A stretch of DNA of 10,625 nt from Lachnospiraceae bacterium (GCA_004557975.1 SFEV01000077.1:1-10625), one strand, 5' to 3'; shown: positions 1 through 6,394, counted from the first letter of the stretch. The notes: generated from the sequence alone by a model not told the origin. Numbers and translations: made by a program.

Positions 1-132
1 AAGCAGTGTGGCAGTCTCTGTAAACTCTGTAAAAGACCGGATTTTCGTTGCATTGATATTTGTCCGGCTTATGAGACAGCAGAATGTGAAAAACTGAATA
101 AACCACCTTTCGTATGCAATGGCTGGTACTAA
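1..132 (+). pseudogene. Remnant of a Cys-rich (probably IS30-like) transposase N-terminal region
   Basis: Frame 1 is open from the window edge to a TAA at 130-132 and encodes 43 residues. Six cysteines occur in a zinc-finger-like arrangement (CGSLCKLC, then RCIDIC, then AEC), followed by KLNKPPFVCNG. This resembles, from memory, the N-terminal Cys-rich region of IS30-type transposases common in Lachnospiraceae, in which the PPYVCNG motif continues as CNGC and then into the catalytic domain. Here the frame ends three codons after CNG (W-Y-stop), so the DDE catalytic domain is missing downstream. The 5' part lies outside the window. It is most likely a decayed insertion-sequence fragment. An unrelated small zinc-ribbon protein cannot be excluded. 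Confidence 0.45.
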
Positions 133-223
133 GTCATATACACTTGTCATACCAGGAAGCCATAGATCCGGTCTCCAAACAATTAACAGACTATACAATG
201 CGCTTTTCTACTACTCATCATCC

Positions 224-270
224 ATCGGCTAACTCACGACTAAAGTCACGAGAATGCGCCGATTATTTTT
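224..270 (+). terminator. Possible weak terminator-like inverted repeat
   Basis: ATCGGC (224-229) can pair with GCCGAT (258-263), and the right arm is followed by TATTTTT. Inside the loop, GACT (238-241) can pair with AGTC (244-247). The outer stem is only 6 bp with a long loop, so termination is doubtful. It could end transcription coming from the transposase remnant, or be incidental. Confidence 0.2.
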
Positions 271-283
271 CAAAAATACATCT

Positions 284-316
284 TTGCATTTGACATCATT
301 TCTGGTAAAATATAAA
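284..316 (+). promoter_or_regulatory. Candidate sigma-A promoter for the Asp23–FakA–RecG operon
   Basis: Two overlapping readings are possible. TTGACA (290-295) pairs with TATAAA (311-316) at a short 15-bp spacing. TTGCAT (284-289) pairs with TAAAAT (306-311) at 16 bp. Both point to a start near 320, about 130 bases before the Asp23 start codon. Neither is perfect, but this is the only convincing promoter-like block between the transposase remnant and the operon. Confidence 0.45.
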
Positions 317-449
317 TGGAGTATGCCTGCTATCAGAATATGGCAGGACTTTTCGTATGCAGAACAGGCAGGGGCATATCCGGAGGTTTCCGGGGCGTCA
401 AGCTGCTTATTATGAGACAGAATTTCAGAATAGATGGAGGTTTCTGGTT

Positions 450-806
450 ATGAAAGGACGCATGAGTAATGAACTTGGTTCAATCGTGATTGATCCGAAT
501 GTGATAGCTACCTATGCCGGGAGTGTTGCAGTCGAGTGTTTTGGCATTGTCGGTATGGCGATTGTAAATGTAAAAGACGGTCTGGTACGGCTCCTGAAGA
601 GAGACAGTCTGGAGCGGGGTCTGAATGTTCATATTGAGGACAATAAGATTACAATTGATTTTCATGTGATTGTTTCCTACGGTGTCAGCATTTCTGCTGT
701 GGCGGATAATCTGTTCGGCAATGTAAAATACCGTGTGGAAGAGTTTACCGGTATGGAAGTTGAGAAGATCAATATGTACGTTGAAGGCGTAAGAGTGATT
801 GATTAA
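450..806 (+). CDS. yloU: Asp23/Gls24 (YloU) family protein
   Basis: This 118-residue protein belongs to the Asp23/Gls24 family, small cytoplasmic or membrane-associated proteins with a conserved beta-rich fold. The Staphylococcus founding member is linked to cell-envelope stress; YloU itself has no firmly assigned reaction. Family features are visible: the opening ELGSIVIDPNVIATYAG, the segment ECFGIVGMA near residues 30-37, a middle I-x-I-D-F-H-V-I-V-S-Y-G strand, and the closing V-x-x-I-N-M-Y-V-E-G-V-R. I chose ATG 450 because GGAGG lies at 436-440 with a 9-base spacer. ATG 462 has only a 3-base spacer from AAGGA. No membrane segment or signal peptide is seen. The stop codon overlaps the ribosome binding site of the next gene (TAAGGAGG). 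This arrangement is conserved next to the DAK2 kinase gene in Bacillota and supports co-transcription. Confidence 0.9.
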   Translation: MKGRMSNELGSIVIDPNVIATYAGSVAVECFGIVGMAIVNVKDGLVRLLKRDSLERGLNVHIEDNKITIDFHVIVSYGVSISAVADNLFGNVKYRVEEFTGMEVEKINMYVEGVRVID

Positions 807-819
807 GGAGGAGCTACCA

Positions 820-2496
820 GTGAATACGAATACAATAGATGCATCTCTTCTGGCAAAGATGTTTCTTGCCGGAGCGAAAAATCTGGAGGCAAAAAAAGAG
901 TGGATTAATGAGCTGAACGTTTTCCCGGTGCCTGACGGTGATACGGGAACGAATATGACCCTTACGATCATGGCAGCGGCACGGGAGGTTGTTGCCATGG
1001 AGAATCCGACGATGGAGCTTCTTGCGAAAGCAGTTTCCTCCGGTTCTCTGCGCGGTGCCAGAGGAAATTCAGGTGTTATTCTGTCACAGCTCCTTCGCGG
1101 CTTTACAAAAGTAATACGTGAAGAAAAGGAGATTACGCCTGCAATTCTGGCATCATCTTTCCAGAAAGCTGTGGAGACGGCATACAAGGCTGTTATGAAG
1201 CCGAAGGAAGGTACCATTCTGACTGTTGCCAGAGGCGGCGCAGACCGCGCAATCGAGCTTCTGGAGCAGAATCCTGATATTGCATTGTCCCAGATGATTG
1301 ATGAAGTGATTGAACGTGCAGAGGAGGTTCTGAATCAGACTCCGGAAATGCTTCCGGTGCTGAAGGAGGCCGGTGTTGTGGATTCCGGCGGACAGGGACT
1401 GCTCCAGGTGCTTAAAGGTGCACGCGATGCATTTTATGGCAAGGAAGTGGATTATGAGACGATCCAGCCGTCAGGCGGAGCCGTTCTGTCAGGCGATGCA
1501 GGTGGTTCTGCAGAAGCGGACATTAAATTCGGCTATTGCACAGAGTTTATTATCATGCTGGAGCATGAGTATACGGAGGAGACCGAACTTGGTTTCAAGG
1601 CGTATCTTGAGTCTATCGGTGATTCTATTGTTGTCGTTTCCGACGACGGAATTGTGAAGGTACATGTCCACACCAATGATCCTGGTCTGGCTATCCAACG
1701 GGCACTTACGTACGGTTCTCTGACACGCATGAAGATCGACAATATGCGCGAGGAGCATCAGGAGAAAGTCATCAGGGAAGCTGAGAAGCAGAAAGCCGCA
1801 AAGGCAGAAGCGGCATCAGAGACTCCCAAGGAATTAAAAGAGACAGGTTTTATTTCTGTTTCCATCGGTGACGGATTTGGAGACATTTTCCGCGATCTGG
1901 GAGTAGATTATCTGATCGAAGGCGGACAGACCATGAATCCCAGTACGGAGGACATGCTGACAGCCATTGAGAAGGTGAATGCAAAGAATATCTTTATTCT
2001 TCCGAACAACAAGAATATTATCCTTGCGGCAAATCAGGCGAAGGCACTGACCGAGGATAAGAATATTATTGTCATTCCCACGAAGACGGTTCCCCAGGGC
2101 ATTACGGCTGTGATCAATTACGTTCCGGACAAGACTCCGGAGGAGAATGCGGCAGTGATGGAGGAGGAAATTGCAAGAGTAAAGACCGGCCAGATTACGT
2201 ACGCTGTCCGTGATACACATATTGATGACAAGACCATCCATGCAGGCGATATTATGGGAGTCGGAGACCGCTCAATTCTCGCGGTCGGCAAAGAGATTGA
2301 TCCGGTTGCGGAGGAGACCACCGGCCTGATGGTGGATGAAGAATCTGAGCTGATCAGTATTTACTATGGAGAGGATATGAAAGAGGAGGAGGCTGAAGCA
2401 CTTCGCGGCCGTCTGGAAGAACTGTATCCGGACTGTGATGTGGAGCTGAATTTTGGTGGTCAGCCGATCTATTATTACATTATATCTGTGGAATAG
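820..2496 (+). CDS. fakA: FakA/YloV-type fatty acid kinase subunit (DAK2 domain)
   Basis: The 558-residue product matches FakA (Bacillus YloV), which phosphorylates fatty acids bound to FakB (DegV-family) partners so they can enter phospholipid synthesis. The N-terminal DhaL/DAK2 nucleotide-binding domain is seen in NVFPVPDGDTGTNM (D39, D41 and N45 region, Mg-ATP binding) and in RGARGNSGVILSQ. The middle domain carries Cys240, His282 and His284 (GYCTEF and KVHVHTND). These are the same positions I recall for the zinc ligands of the S. aureus enzyme. The C-terminal part (from about 345) has the family segment FILPNNKNI. The start is GTG 820, preceded by AAGGAGGAG at 805-813. An in-frame TTG at 799 overlaps the preceding gene and has no suitable site. 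No FakB gene is in the window, so its partners must be encoded elsewhere. Length is normal for the family. Confidence 0.92.
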   Translation: MNTNTIDASLLAKMFLAGAKNLEAKKEWINELNVFPVPDGDTGTNMTLTIMAAAREVVAMENPTMELLAKAVSSGSLRGARGNSGVILSQLLRGFTKVIREEKEITPAILASSFQKAVETAYKAVMKPKEGTILTVARGGADRAIELLEQNPDIALSQMIDEVIERAEEVLNQTPEMLPVLKEAGVVDSGGQGLLQVLKGARDAFYGKEVDYETIQPSGGAVLSGDAGGSAEADIKFGYCTEFIIMLEHEYTEETELGFKAYLESIGDSIVVVSDDGIVKVHVHTNDPGLAIQRALTYGSLTRMKIDNMREEHQEKVIREAEKQKAAKAEAASETPKELKETGFISVSIGDGFGDIFRDLGVDYLIEGGQTMNPSTEDMLTAIEKVNAKNIFILPNNKNIILAANQAKALTEDKNIIVIPTKTVPQGITAVINYVPDKTPEENAAVMEEEIARVKTGQITYAVRDTHIDDKTIHAGDIMGVGDRSILAVGKEIDPVAEETTGLMVDEESELISIYYGEDMKEEEAEALRGRLEELYPDCDVELNFGGQPIYYYIISVE

Positions 2497-2504
2497 AGGT
2501 TAAT

Positions 2505-4562
2505 ATGAATCTTGAATCTTCACTCGATTCCCTGAAAGGGATCGGGGAAAAGACGAAACTGCTTTTCGAAAAAGCAGGCATTGAGAACCTGAATGATCTG
2601 ATCGGGTATTATCCCAGGACGTATGAGCGTTTTTCAGCTCCCGTGCGAATCGACTGCCTCGAGGAAGGTGAGGTTTTTGCGGTGGAGGGAAAGCTGATAT
2701 CGCCTCTTGCGACGCGCCATGTGCGCGGCCTGACGATCTCGGCGGCGCCGTGTTCCGATGGGACGGGAGAAATCACTGTGACATGGTTCAATATGCCGTT
2801 TCTCAGAAATTCAATGAAAACCGGTGTACCCTACATTTTCCGGGGGAGAATCAAAAGAAAAGGACAGCAGCTGCTCATGGAGCAGCCTGCTGTTTTTCAC
2901 ATAGAGCAGTATCATGCGCTTTTAAGTGAACTGAAGCCGGTGTATTCTCTTGTAAAGGGAATGACCGGGCTGATGGTTCAGAAAGCGGTAAAGCAGGTTC
3001 TGGCAGGAAAAGACCTGATCCGTGAGTATCTGCCTCTTCCGGTCAGAGAGGCGTATCATCTGTCAGAGTATAACTTTGCTGTGGAGCAGATCCATTTCCC
3101 TAAGGATCGCCAGTCTCTGGAGCTGGCAAGGCGCAGGCTTGTCTTTGACGAGTTCTTTTTCTTCCTGCTGCAGCTGCGCCGCATGAAGCAGGTGCGTGAT
3201 CGCTCGGAGAACCGTTTTGCAGTTCGTCCGTCTGATAAGGTACAGGAGCTGATTGCAAATCTTCCGTATACCCTGACGAATGCGCAGCAGAAGGTATGGC
3301 GGACCATAGAGCAGGAGCTGCAGGGAAATGCGGTTATGGCGCGTCTGATTCAGGGAGATGTGGGTTCCGGAAAGACGATCGTGTCCATACTTGCACTGGT
3401 GATGATGGCTGACAGCGGTTATCAGGGTGCGTTGATGGTACCCACGGAGGTGCTTGCCCGACAGCACTATGAGTCCTTCTGTGAGCTGATGGAGCAGAAT
3501 GGATTTCCTTTCCGGTGTGTACTGCTGGTGGGTTCCATGACAGCGAAGCAGAAACGGGAGGCGTATGAGAAGATCGCCTCCGGTGAAGCTTCGGTCATTA
3601 TAGGGACACATGCGCTGATCCAGGATAAGGTAGTTTACAGGAATCTTGCCCTTGTGATTACGGATGAACAGCACCGCTTCGGGGTCCGGCAGAGGGAACT
3701 TCTGTCACAGAAGGGAGATATGCCGCATACGATAGTTATGAGTGCGACACCGATACCGAGGACACTTGCGGTGATTCTCTACGGTGATCTGGATATTGCA
3801 GTCATCAATGAGATGCCGTCAAACCGTCTGCCCATAAAAAACTGCGTGGTGGGTACGGGGTACAGGAAGAAAGCGTATGATTTTATCCGCAGACAGACGG
3901 AGCTGGGACATCAGGCTTACGTGATCTGTCCCATGGTGGAAGAGAGTGAGTCTGTGGACGCGGAAAACGTGGTGGAGTATACAGAGATTCTTCGCCGCGA
4001 GCTTCCCGGACAGATCTGCGTGGAGTATCTTCACGGGAAAATGAAGCCTGCAGAAAAAAACGAAATTATGGAGCGATTCCTGAAAAATGAAATCCAGGTG
4101 CTTGTCTCCACAACGGTTGTGGAGGTGGGTGTCAATGTACCGAATGCCACAGTCATGATGATTGAAAATTCAGAACGGTTCGGTCTGGCACAGCTGCACC
4201 AGCTTCGGGGACGTGTCGGCAGAGGAAGCGCACAGTCCTACTGTATCTTCCTTTACGGGATGGAGGGAAAGCAGATCAGGGAGAGACTGGATATCCTGAA
4301 CAGATCCAACGATGGGTTTGAGATTGCAAACCGCGATATGCAGCTGCGCGGGCCGGGAGATCTGTTCGGCGTGCGTCAGAGCGGCATGCTCGATTTCAGT
4401 CTTGCGGATATTTATTCGGATGCTGAAATACTGCAGCAGGCCAATGAGGCTGTGGGGGAGCTGATGCGGCTGGATCCGGAGCTGACCCTGCCGGAACATC
4501 AGGATCTGAAGCGCCAGTATGAACTTCTGGTAAAGCAGAAAAGTGATCATCTGAACCTATAA
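2505..4562 (+). CDS. recG: ATP-dependent DNA helicase RecG
   Basis: RecG is a superfamily 2 helicase that remodels stalled replication forks and branch-migrates Holliday junctions. The 685-residue length is typical. The N-terminal wedge/OB region opens with LKGIGEKTKLLFEKAGI and runs to about residue 200. Helicase motifs follow in order: Walker A GDVGSGKT (284-291), the RecG-type DEQH box (387-390), SATPIPRTL (from 413), LHGKMKPAEK, and QLRGRVGRG (566-574), then the C-terminal RGPGDLFGVRQSG segment. All key residues are present. The ATG lies 8 bases after the fakA stop, with a weak AGAGGT site, so it is probably translated as part of the same operon. The yloU–yloV–recG neighbourhood is also known from Bacillus, where fatty-acid synthesis genes follow. 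Here they do not. Confidence 0.97.
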   Translation: MNLESSLDSLKGIGEKTKLLFEKAGIENLNDLIGYYPRTYERFSAPVRIDCLEEGEVFAVEGKLISPLATRHVRGLTISAAPCSDGTGEITVTWFNMPFLRNSMKTGVPYIFRGRIKRKGQQLLMEQPAVFHIEQYHALLSELKPVYSLVKGMTGLMVQKAVKQVLAGKDLIREYLPLPVREAYHLSEYNFAVEQIHFPKDRQSLELARRRLVFDEFFFFLLQLRRMKQVRDRSENRFAVRPSDKVQELIANLPYTLTNAQQKVWRTIEQELQGNAVMARLIQGDVGSGKTIVSILALVMMADSGYQGALMVPTEVLARQHYESFCELMEQNGFPFRCVLLVGSMTAKQKREAYEKIASGEASVIIGTHALIQDKVVYRNLALVITDEQHRFGVRQRELLSQKGDMPHTIVMSATPIPRTLAVILYGDLDIAVINEMPSNRLPIKNCVVGTGYRKKAYDFIRRQTELGHQAYVICPMVEESESVDAENVVEYTEILRRELPGQICVEYLHGKMKPAEKNEIMERFLKNEIQVLVSTTVVEVGVNVPNATVMMIENSERFGLAQLHQLRGRVGRGSAQSYCIFLYGMEGKQIRERLDILNRSNDGFEIANRDMQLRGPGDLFGVRQSGMLDFSLADIYSDAEILQQANEAVGELMRLDPELTLPEHQDLKRQYELLVKQKSDHLNL

Positions 4563-4620
4563 AGTGAGATTTTTTATGCAACTTTCCTGAAATATTCTGG
4601 ATTTTGAAAAAAATTTTGAC

Positions 4621-4649
4621 TTGCAATGTCATGGAATTTGGTATATGAT
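4621..4649 (+). promoter_or_regulatory. Sigma-A promoter for the DUF6465 gene
   Basis: TTGCAA (4621-4626) and TATGAT (4644-4649) are separated by exactly 17 bases, which predicts a start near 4656. A second TTGACT (4616-4621) overlaps the -35 but would need a 22-bp spacer. The promoter lies about 60 bases after recG and about 260 bases before the next start codon, giving a long leader. Confidence 0.6.
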
Positions 4650-4655
4650 GCAGAA

Positions 4656-4895
4656 GTCAGGTTCTGGAATTGTCTGACATTTTAAACGAATCAAGTAAGT
4701 CCCCCACTTCAAATGCGCAGAATATTAAGTGGCGGGTAGGGACTTCCTTGTATCAGATGGGGTGCAAGGCCCATCTGATAAACTGCGAAGCAGTTATTCG
4801 GTTATGAGCAAGCAGCAAAGCGGATTGCGAATATCCGCTTGATTATGACATCGTTTACCGGGTATGACTGGAACAATTGAACATGACATATTTTG
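4656..4895 (+). promoter_or_regulatory. Hairpin-rich 5' leader of the DUF6465 gene, possible cis-regulatory RNA
   Basis: This leader has at least four strong local stems. Stem 1 pairs AAGTCCC (4697-4703) with GGGACTT (4739-4745) and continues as CCACTT (4704-4709) with AAGTGG (4727-4732). Stem 2 is a perfect 11-bp pairing of 4751-4761 with 4770-4780 around an 8-base loop. Stem 3 follows directly, AACTGC (4781-4786) with GCAGTT (4790-4795) around a GAA loop. Stem 4 pairs AAGCGGAT (4818-4825) with ATCCGCTT (4833-4840). A closing helix is possible: GTTC plus AATTGT (4661-4673, with a 3-base bulge) against ACAATT-GAAC (4873-4882), ending just before the ribosome binding site. I cannot match it to a riboswitch class I know. 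There is no terminator inside, so it could act on translation or stability, or be a processed small RNA. Confidence 0.45.
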
Positions 4896-4907
4896 AGGAG
4901 GATTATT

Positions 4908-5333
4908 ATGAGAAAGGCAGTTAAAACGACAAAGAAGACAGCAGTGGAGCCGGCAGCAGAAGTAAAAGAAGTGGCTGTTAAAGCTGCAAAAGCTGCAAAG
5001 ACAGCTTCAAAGGTTGTGGAAGAGAAGGCCGGGGCTGCAGTGAAGGAAGCTGTGAAGAAAGCGGCTGAAGTAACTGAAGGAGTCAAGGAAGAGGCTAAGA
5101 AGGCAGCAAAGGCACCGGCAAAAAAGACAGATGTGAAGGAAGAAGTATTTCTTCAGTACCAGGGCAAAGAAATCAATAAAGATGAACTGTTAAAGGCAGT
5201 AAAAGAAATCTGGACGAAACAGCTGAAGAATAAAGTGGGCGACATGAAAACCGTTTCACTGTATCTGAAGCCGGAAGAGAACATGGCATACTACGTAATC
5301 AACGGTGATGTGACCGGAAGCATCGAGCTGTAA
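4908..5333 (+). CDS. DUF6465-like protein with Lys/Ala-rich histone-H1-like tail
   Basis: This 141-residue protein has two parts. Residues 1-78 are low-complexity, rich in Lys, Ala, Glu and Val, with recurring KxAAK and VKEA units like bacterial H1/AlgP-type tails. They are likely extended or helical and could bind nucleic acid. Residues 79-141 form a compact conserved-looking domain (EEVFLQYQGKEI, then KTVSLYLKPEENMAYYVING) that I recall as DUF6465, common in Lachnospiraceae and of unknown function. The start is ATG 4908, with GAGGAGG at 4895-4901 and a 6-base spacer. An in-frame TTG at 4893 overlaps that site and is unlikely. There is no signal peptide or membrane segment. It is a single-gene unit with its own promoter, a structured leader and a terminator right after the stop. 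A role in nucleoid organisation is inference only. Confidence 0.85.
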   Translation: MRKAVKTTKKTAVEPAAEVKEVAVKAAKAAKTASKVVEEKAGAAVKEAVKKAAEVTEGVKEEAKKAAKAPAKKTDVKEEVFLQYQGKEINKDELLKAVKEIWTKQLKNKVGDMKTVSLYLKPEENMAYYVINGDVTGSIEL

Positions 5334-5334
5334 G

Positions 5335-5371
5335 AAAAGGGACTGATACCTTTCGATATCAGTCCTTTTTT
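5335..5371. terminator. Rho-independent terminator shared by the DUF6465 and SASP genes
   Basis: GGACTGATA (5340-5348) pairs with TATCAGTCC (5357-5365) around an 8-base loop and is followed by six T on the plus strand. The left arm is preceded by AAAAG, so the minus-strand transcript of the converging spore-protein gene also meets a short U-rich tail. It starts 1 base after the DUF6465 stop codon. Confidence 0.88.
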
Positions 5372-5409
5372 GTTCCGCAAAAGCGGAGAATGCTCCAGTG
5401 AAGGAACGC

Positions 5410-5688
5410 TTACATCTGTGATGCGGAACCTGTCTGTGCCATGCTCATCTGGCCGGCGCCTGTCTGACCCATACCCATCTGAGCTGAACCGGACATCTGA
5501 CGTTCCTGTGCCTCAATCATCTTTTTCACCATATATCCACCAACAGAACCGTTCTGCTTGGATGTGAGGTTTCCGTTGTAGCCGTCTGTAAGAGGTACAC
5601 CCAGCTCGCTTGCTACTTCAAATTTGAAACGGTCCAATGCTCCTTTTGCTTCAGGCACTGCTGCTGTGTTAGATGAACGATTTGACAT
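5410..5688 (-). CDS. Alpha/beta-type small acid-soluble spore protein (SASP)
   Basis: Alpha/beta-type SASPs coat DNA in the dormant spore, protect it from UV and heat, and are degraded by the GPR protease at germination. The 92-residue product shows the family core: KFEVASELGVPL (22-33) contains the expected GPR cleavage point after Glu24, and GYNGNLTSKQNGSVGG (36-51) followed by MVKKMIE is the DNA-binding signature. The start codon at 5688 has AAAGGAGG (5697-5704) with an 8-base spacer. Beyond the usual end near residue 65 there is a Gln/Met/Gly-rich tail made of a 10-residue repeat (67-76 and 77-86, then a partial copy). The gene is monocistronic. It converges on the DUF6465 gene and diverges from mgsA. 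Expression in the forespore is expected from the family. It identifies the host as a spore former or a recent descendant of one. Confidence 0.95.
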   Translation of the reverse strand: MSNRSSNTAAVPEAKGALDRFKFEVASELGVPLTDGYNGNLTSKQNGSVGGYMVKKMIEAQERQMSGSAQMGMGQTGAGQMSMAQTGSASQM

Positions 5689-5768
5689 ATTAAACGCCTC
5701 CTTTGTTTTTAATCTGCTGTTTTTTCATCTGTCTGATTTGTTTTTTATGCAGTTGTCATCTGCATTGC

Positions 5769-5797
5769 TAGTATATGCATTCTGAATAGATATAAAC
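5769..5797 (-). promoter_or_regulatory. Possible sigma-G-like forespore promoter of the SASP gene
   Basis: On the minus strand TATACTA (5775 down to 5769) differs in one base from the sigma-G -10 pattern CATACTA. GTTTA (5797 down to 5793) matches four of five positions of the GHATR -35 pattern, with a 17-base spacer instead of 18. The predicted start lies about 75 bases before the SASP start codon. An inverted repeat, ATGCAG (5747-5752) with CTGCAT (5760-5765), would sit at the very 5' end of the transcript. The match is imperfect, so this stays tentative. Confidence 0.3.
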
Positions 5798-5853
5798 TGG
5801 TAATTGTTTCATTTCAAGATATAGCATAACGTCTAAAAAAAAATAAAAAAAGA

Positions 5854-5881
5854 TTGATTTTTTAGAAATTTTTGCTATAAT
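5854..5881 (+). promoter_or_regulatory. Sigma-A promoter of mgsA with extended -10
   Basis: TTGATT (5854-5859) and a perfect TATAAT (5876-5881) are 16 bases apart, and TGC directly precedes the -10, giving an extended -10. An A-rich tract (about 5835-5851) lies just upstream of the -35 and could act as an UP element. The predicted start is near 5888, about 30 bases before the mgsA start codon. Confidence 0.7.
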
Positions 5882-5920
5882 ATATTTGAGACAATTTGAC
5901 TTGGAAAGGTTGGTGCAGTG

Positions 5921-6328
5921 ATGAATATCGGATTTATCGCACACAATAACAGAAAGACACTGATAGAGAATTTCTGCCTTGCTTACAAATACATCTTATC
6001 AAAACATCAGTTATATGCGACAGGGATTACAGGCAGAAGAATTGAAGAAGTGACGAATCTCAAGGTTTATAAGTTCCTTCCGGGCAGCGTGGGAGGAGAT
6101 AAGCAGTTTATGGATATGATTGAGCGCAATTGTATGGATATGGTAATTTTCTTTTACAATCCGATTATGACAAGCCCGAACTCGCCTGATATTTATGCGA
6201 TTTCAAGGTGCTGTGACCAGTACAACATCCCGATAGCCACAAACATCGCGACGGCGGAGTCCCTTGTGCTGGGACTTGCGAGAGGGGATCTGGACTGGCG
6301 GCTGAATATCCGCTCAGATGATTTTTAG
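5921..6328 (+). CDS. mgsA: Methylglyoxal synthase homologue with altered active site
   Basis: Methylglyoxal synthase converts dihydroxyacetone phosphate to methylglyoxal and phosphate, a bypass of lower glycolysis. The 135-residue product covers the whole fold: MNIGFIAHNN, YATGITG (32-38, phosphate loop), GGDKQ (58-62) and the C-terminal IATNIATAE and RGDLDWR. Compared with the E. coli enzyme as I recall it, catalytic Asp71 and Asp101 are kept as Asp60 and Asp90, and Lys23 as Lys12. However Asp20 is Asn9, Thr47 is Ile36, Asp91 is Asn80 and His98 is Asn87. Reduced activity or a different ligand is possible. ATG 5921 fits the family N-terminus. GTG 5918 directly before it has better spacing from AAAGG (5905-5909) and cannot be excluded. 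The gene is a single transcription unit between its own promoter and a strong terminator. Confidence 0.88.
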   Translation: MNIGFIAHNNRKTLIENFCLAYKYILSKHQLYATGITGRRIEEVTNLKVYKFLPGSVGGDKQFMDMIERNCMDMVIFFYNPIMTSPNSPDIYAISRCCDQYNIPIATNIATAESLVLGLARGDLDWRLNIRSDDF

Positions 6329-6337
6329 TATAAGCTG

Positions 6338-6367
6338 AAAAAACCCGGCACGTTCGCCGGGTTTTTT
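6338..6367. terminator. Strong bidirectional Rho-independent terminator
   Basis: AAAAAACCCGGC (6338-6349) pairs perfectly with GCCGGGTTTTTT (6356-6367) around a 6-base loop. The A-run and T-run flank the GC stem on both strands, so it should stop mgsA on the plus strand and the DUF1846 gene on the minus strand, whose stop codon is at 6395-6397. Confidence 0.93.
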
Positions 6368-6394
6368 GCGTCCTTTTGTAATCAGAATTCAGGA

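Larger units (their letters stand above)
133..449. other. Gene-free stretch between the transposase remnant and the Asp23 operon
   Basis: I see no credible gene here. The right part carries a candidate promoter (284-316) and the leader of the Asp23 gene. The left part carries one inverted repeat followed by a T-rich stretch (224-270). An ATG at 357 is in frame with the Asp23 gene and would add 31 residues, but they do not resemble the family and no ribosome binding site precedes them. Confidence 0.6.

Noticed and set aside
799..820. TTG start for fakA overlapping the end of the Asp23 gene
   Set aside because: GTG 820 has a strong AAGGAGGAG site 8 bases upstream, while TTG 799 would begin before that site.
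480..1217. Long open frame on the minus strand opposite the Asp23 and fakA genes
   Set aside because: It overlaps two well-supported genes, has no ribosome binding site and encodes no recognisable protein. The same applies to the antisense frames over recG and carB.
4585..4605. Imperfect hairpin after recG followed by TTTT as a terminator
   Set aside because: The stem is only 2 plus 3 bp with a mismatch, too weak to support a call.
4804..4880. Two tiny frames in the DUF6465 leader (12 codons at 4804-4842 and 11 codons at 4845-4880), possible leader peptides
   Set aside because: Neither has a ribosome binding site, and the first lies across a strong hairpin. There is no run of one amino acid and no terminator to suggest attenuation.
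4656..4895. The structured leader as 6S RNA, tmRNA, SRP RNA or a known riboswitch
   Set aside because: I could not find the conserved sequence blocks of any of these, and there is no terminator before the coding region.
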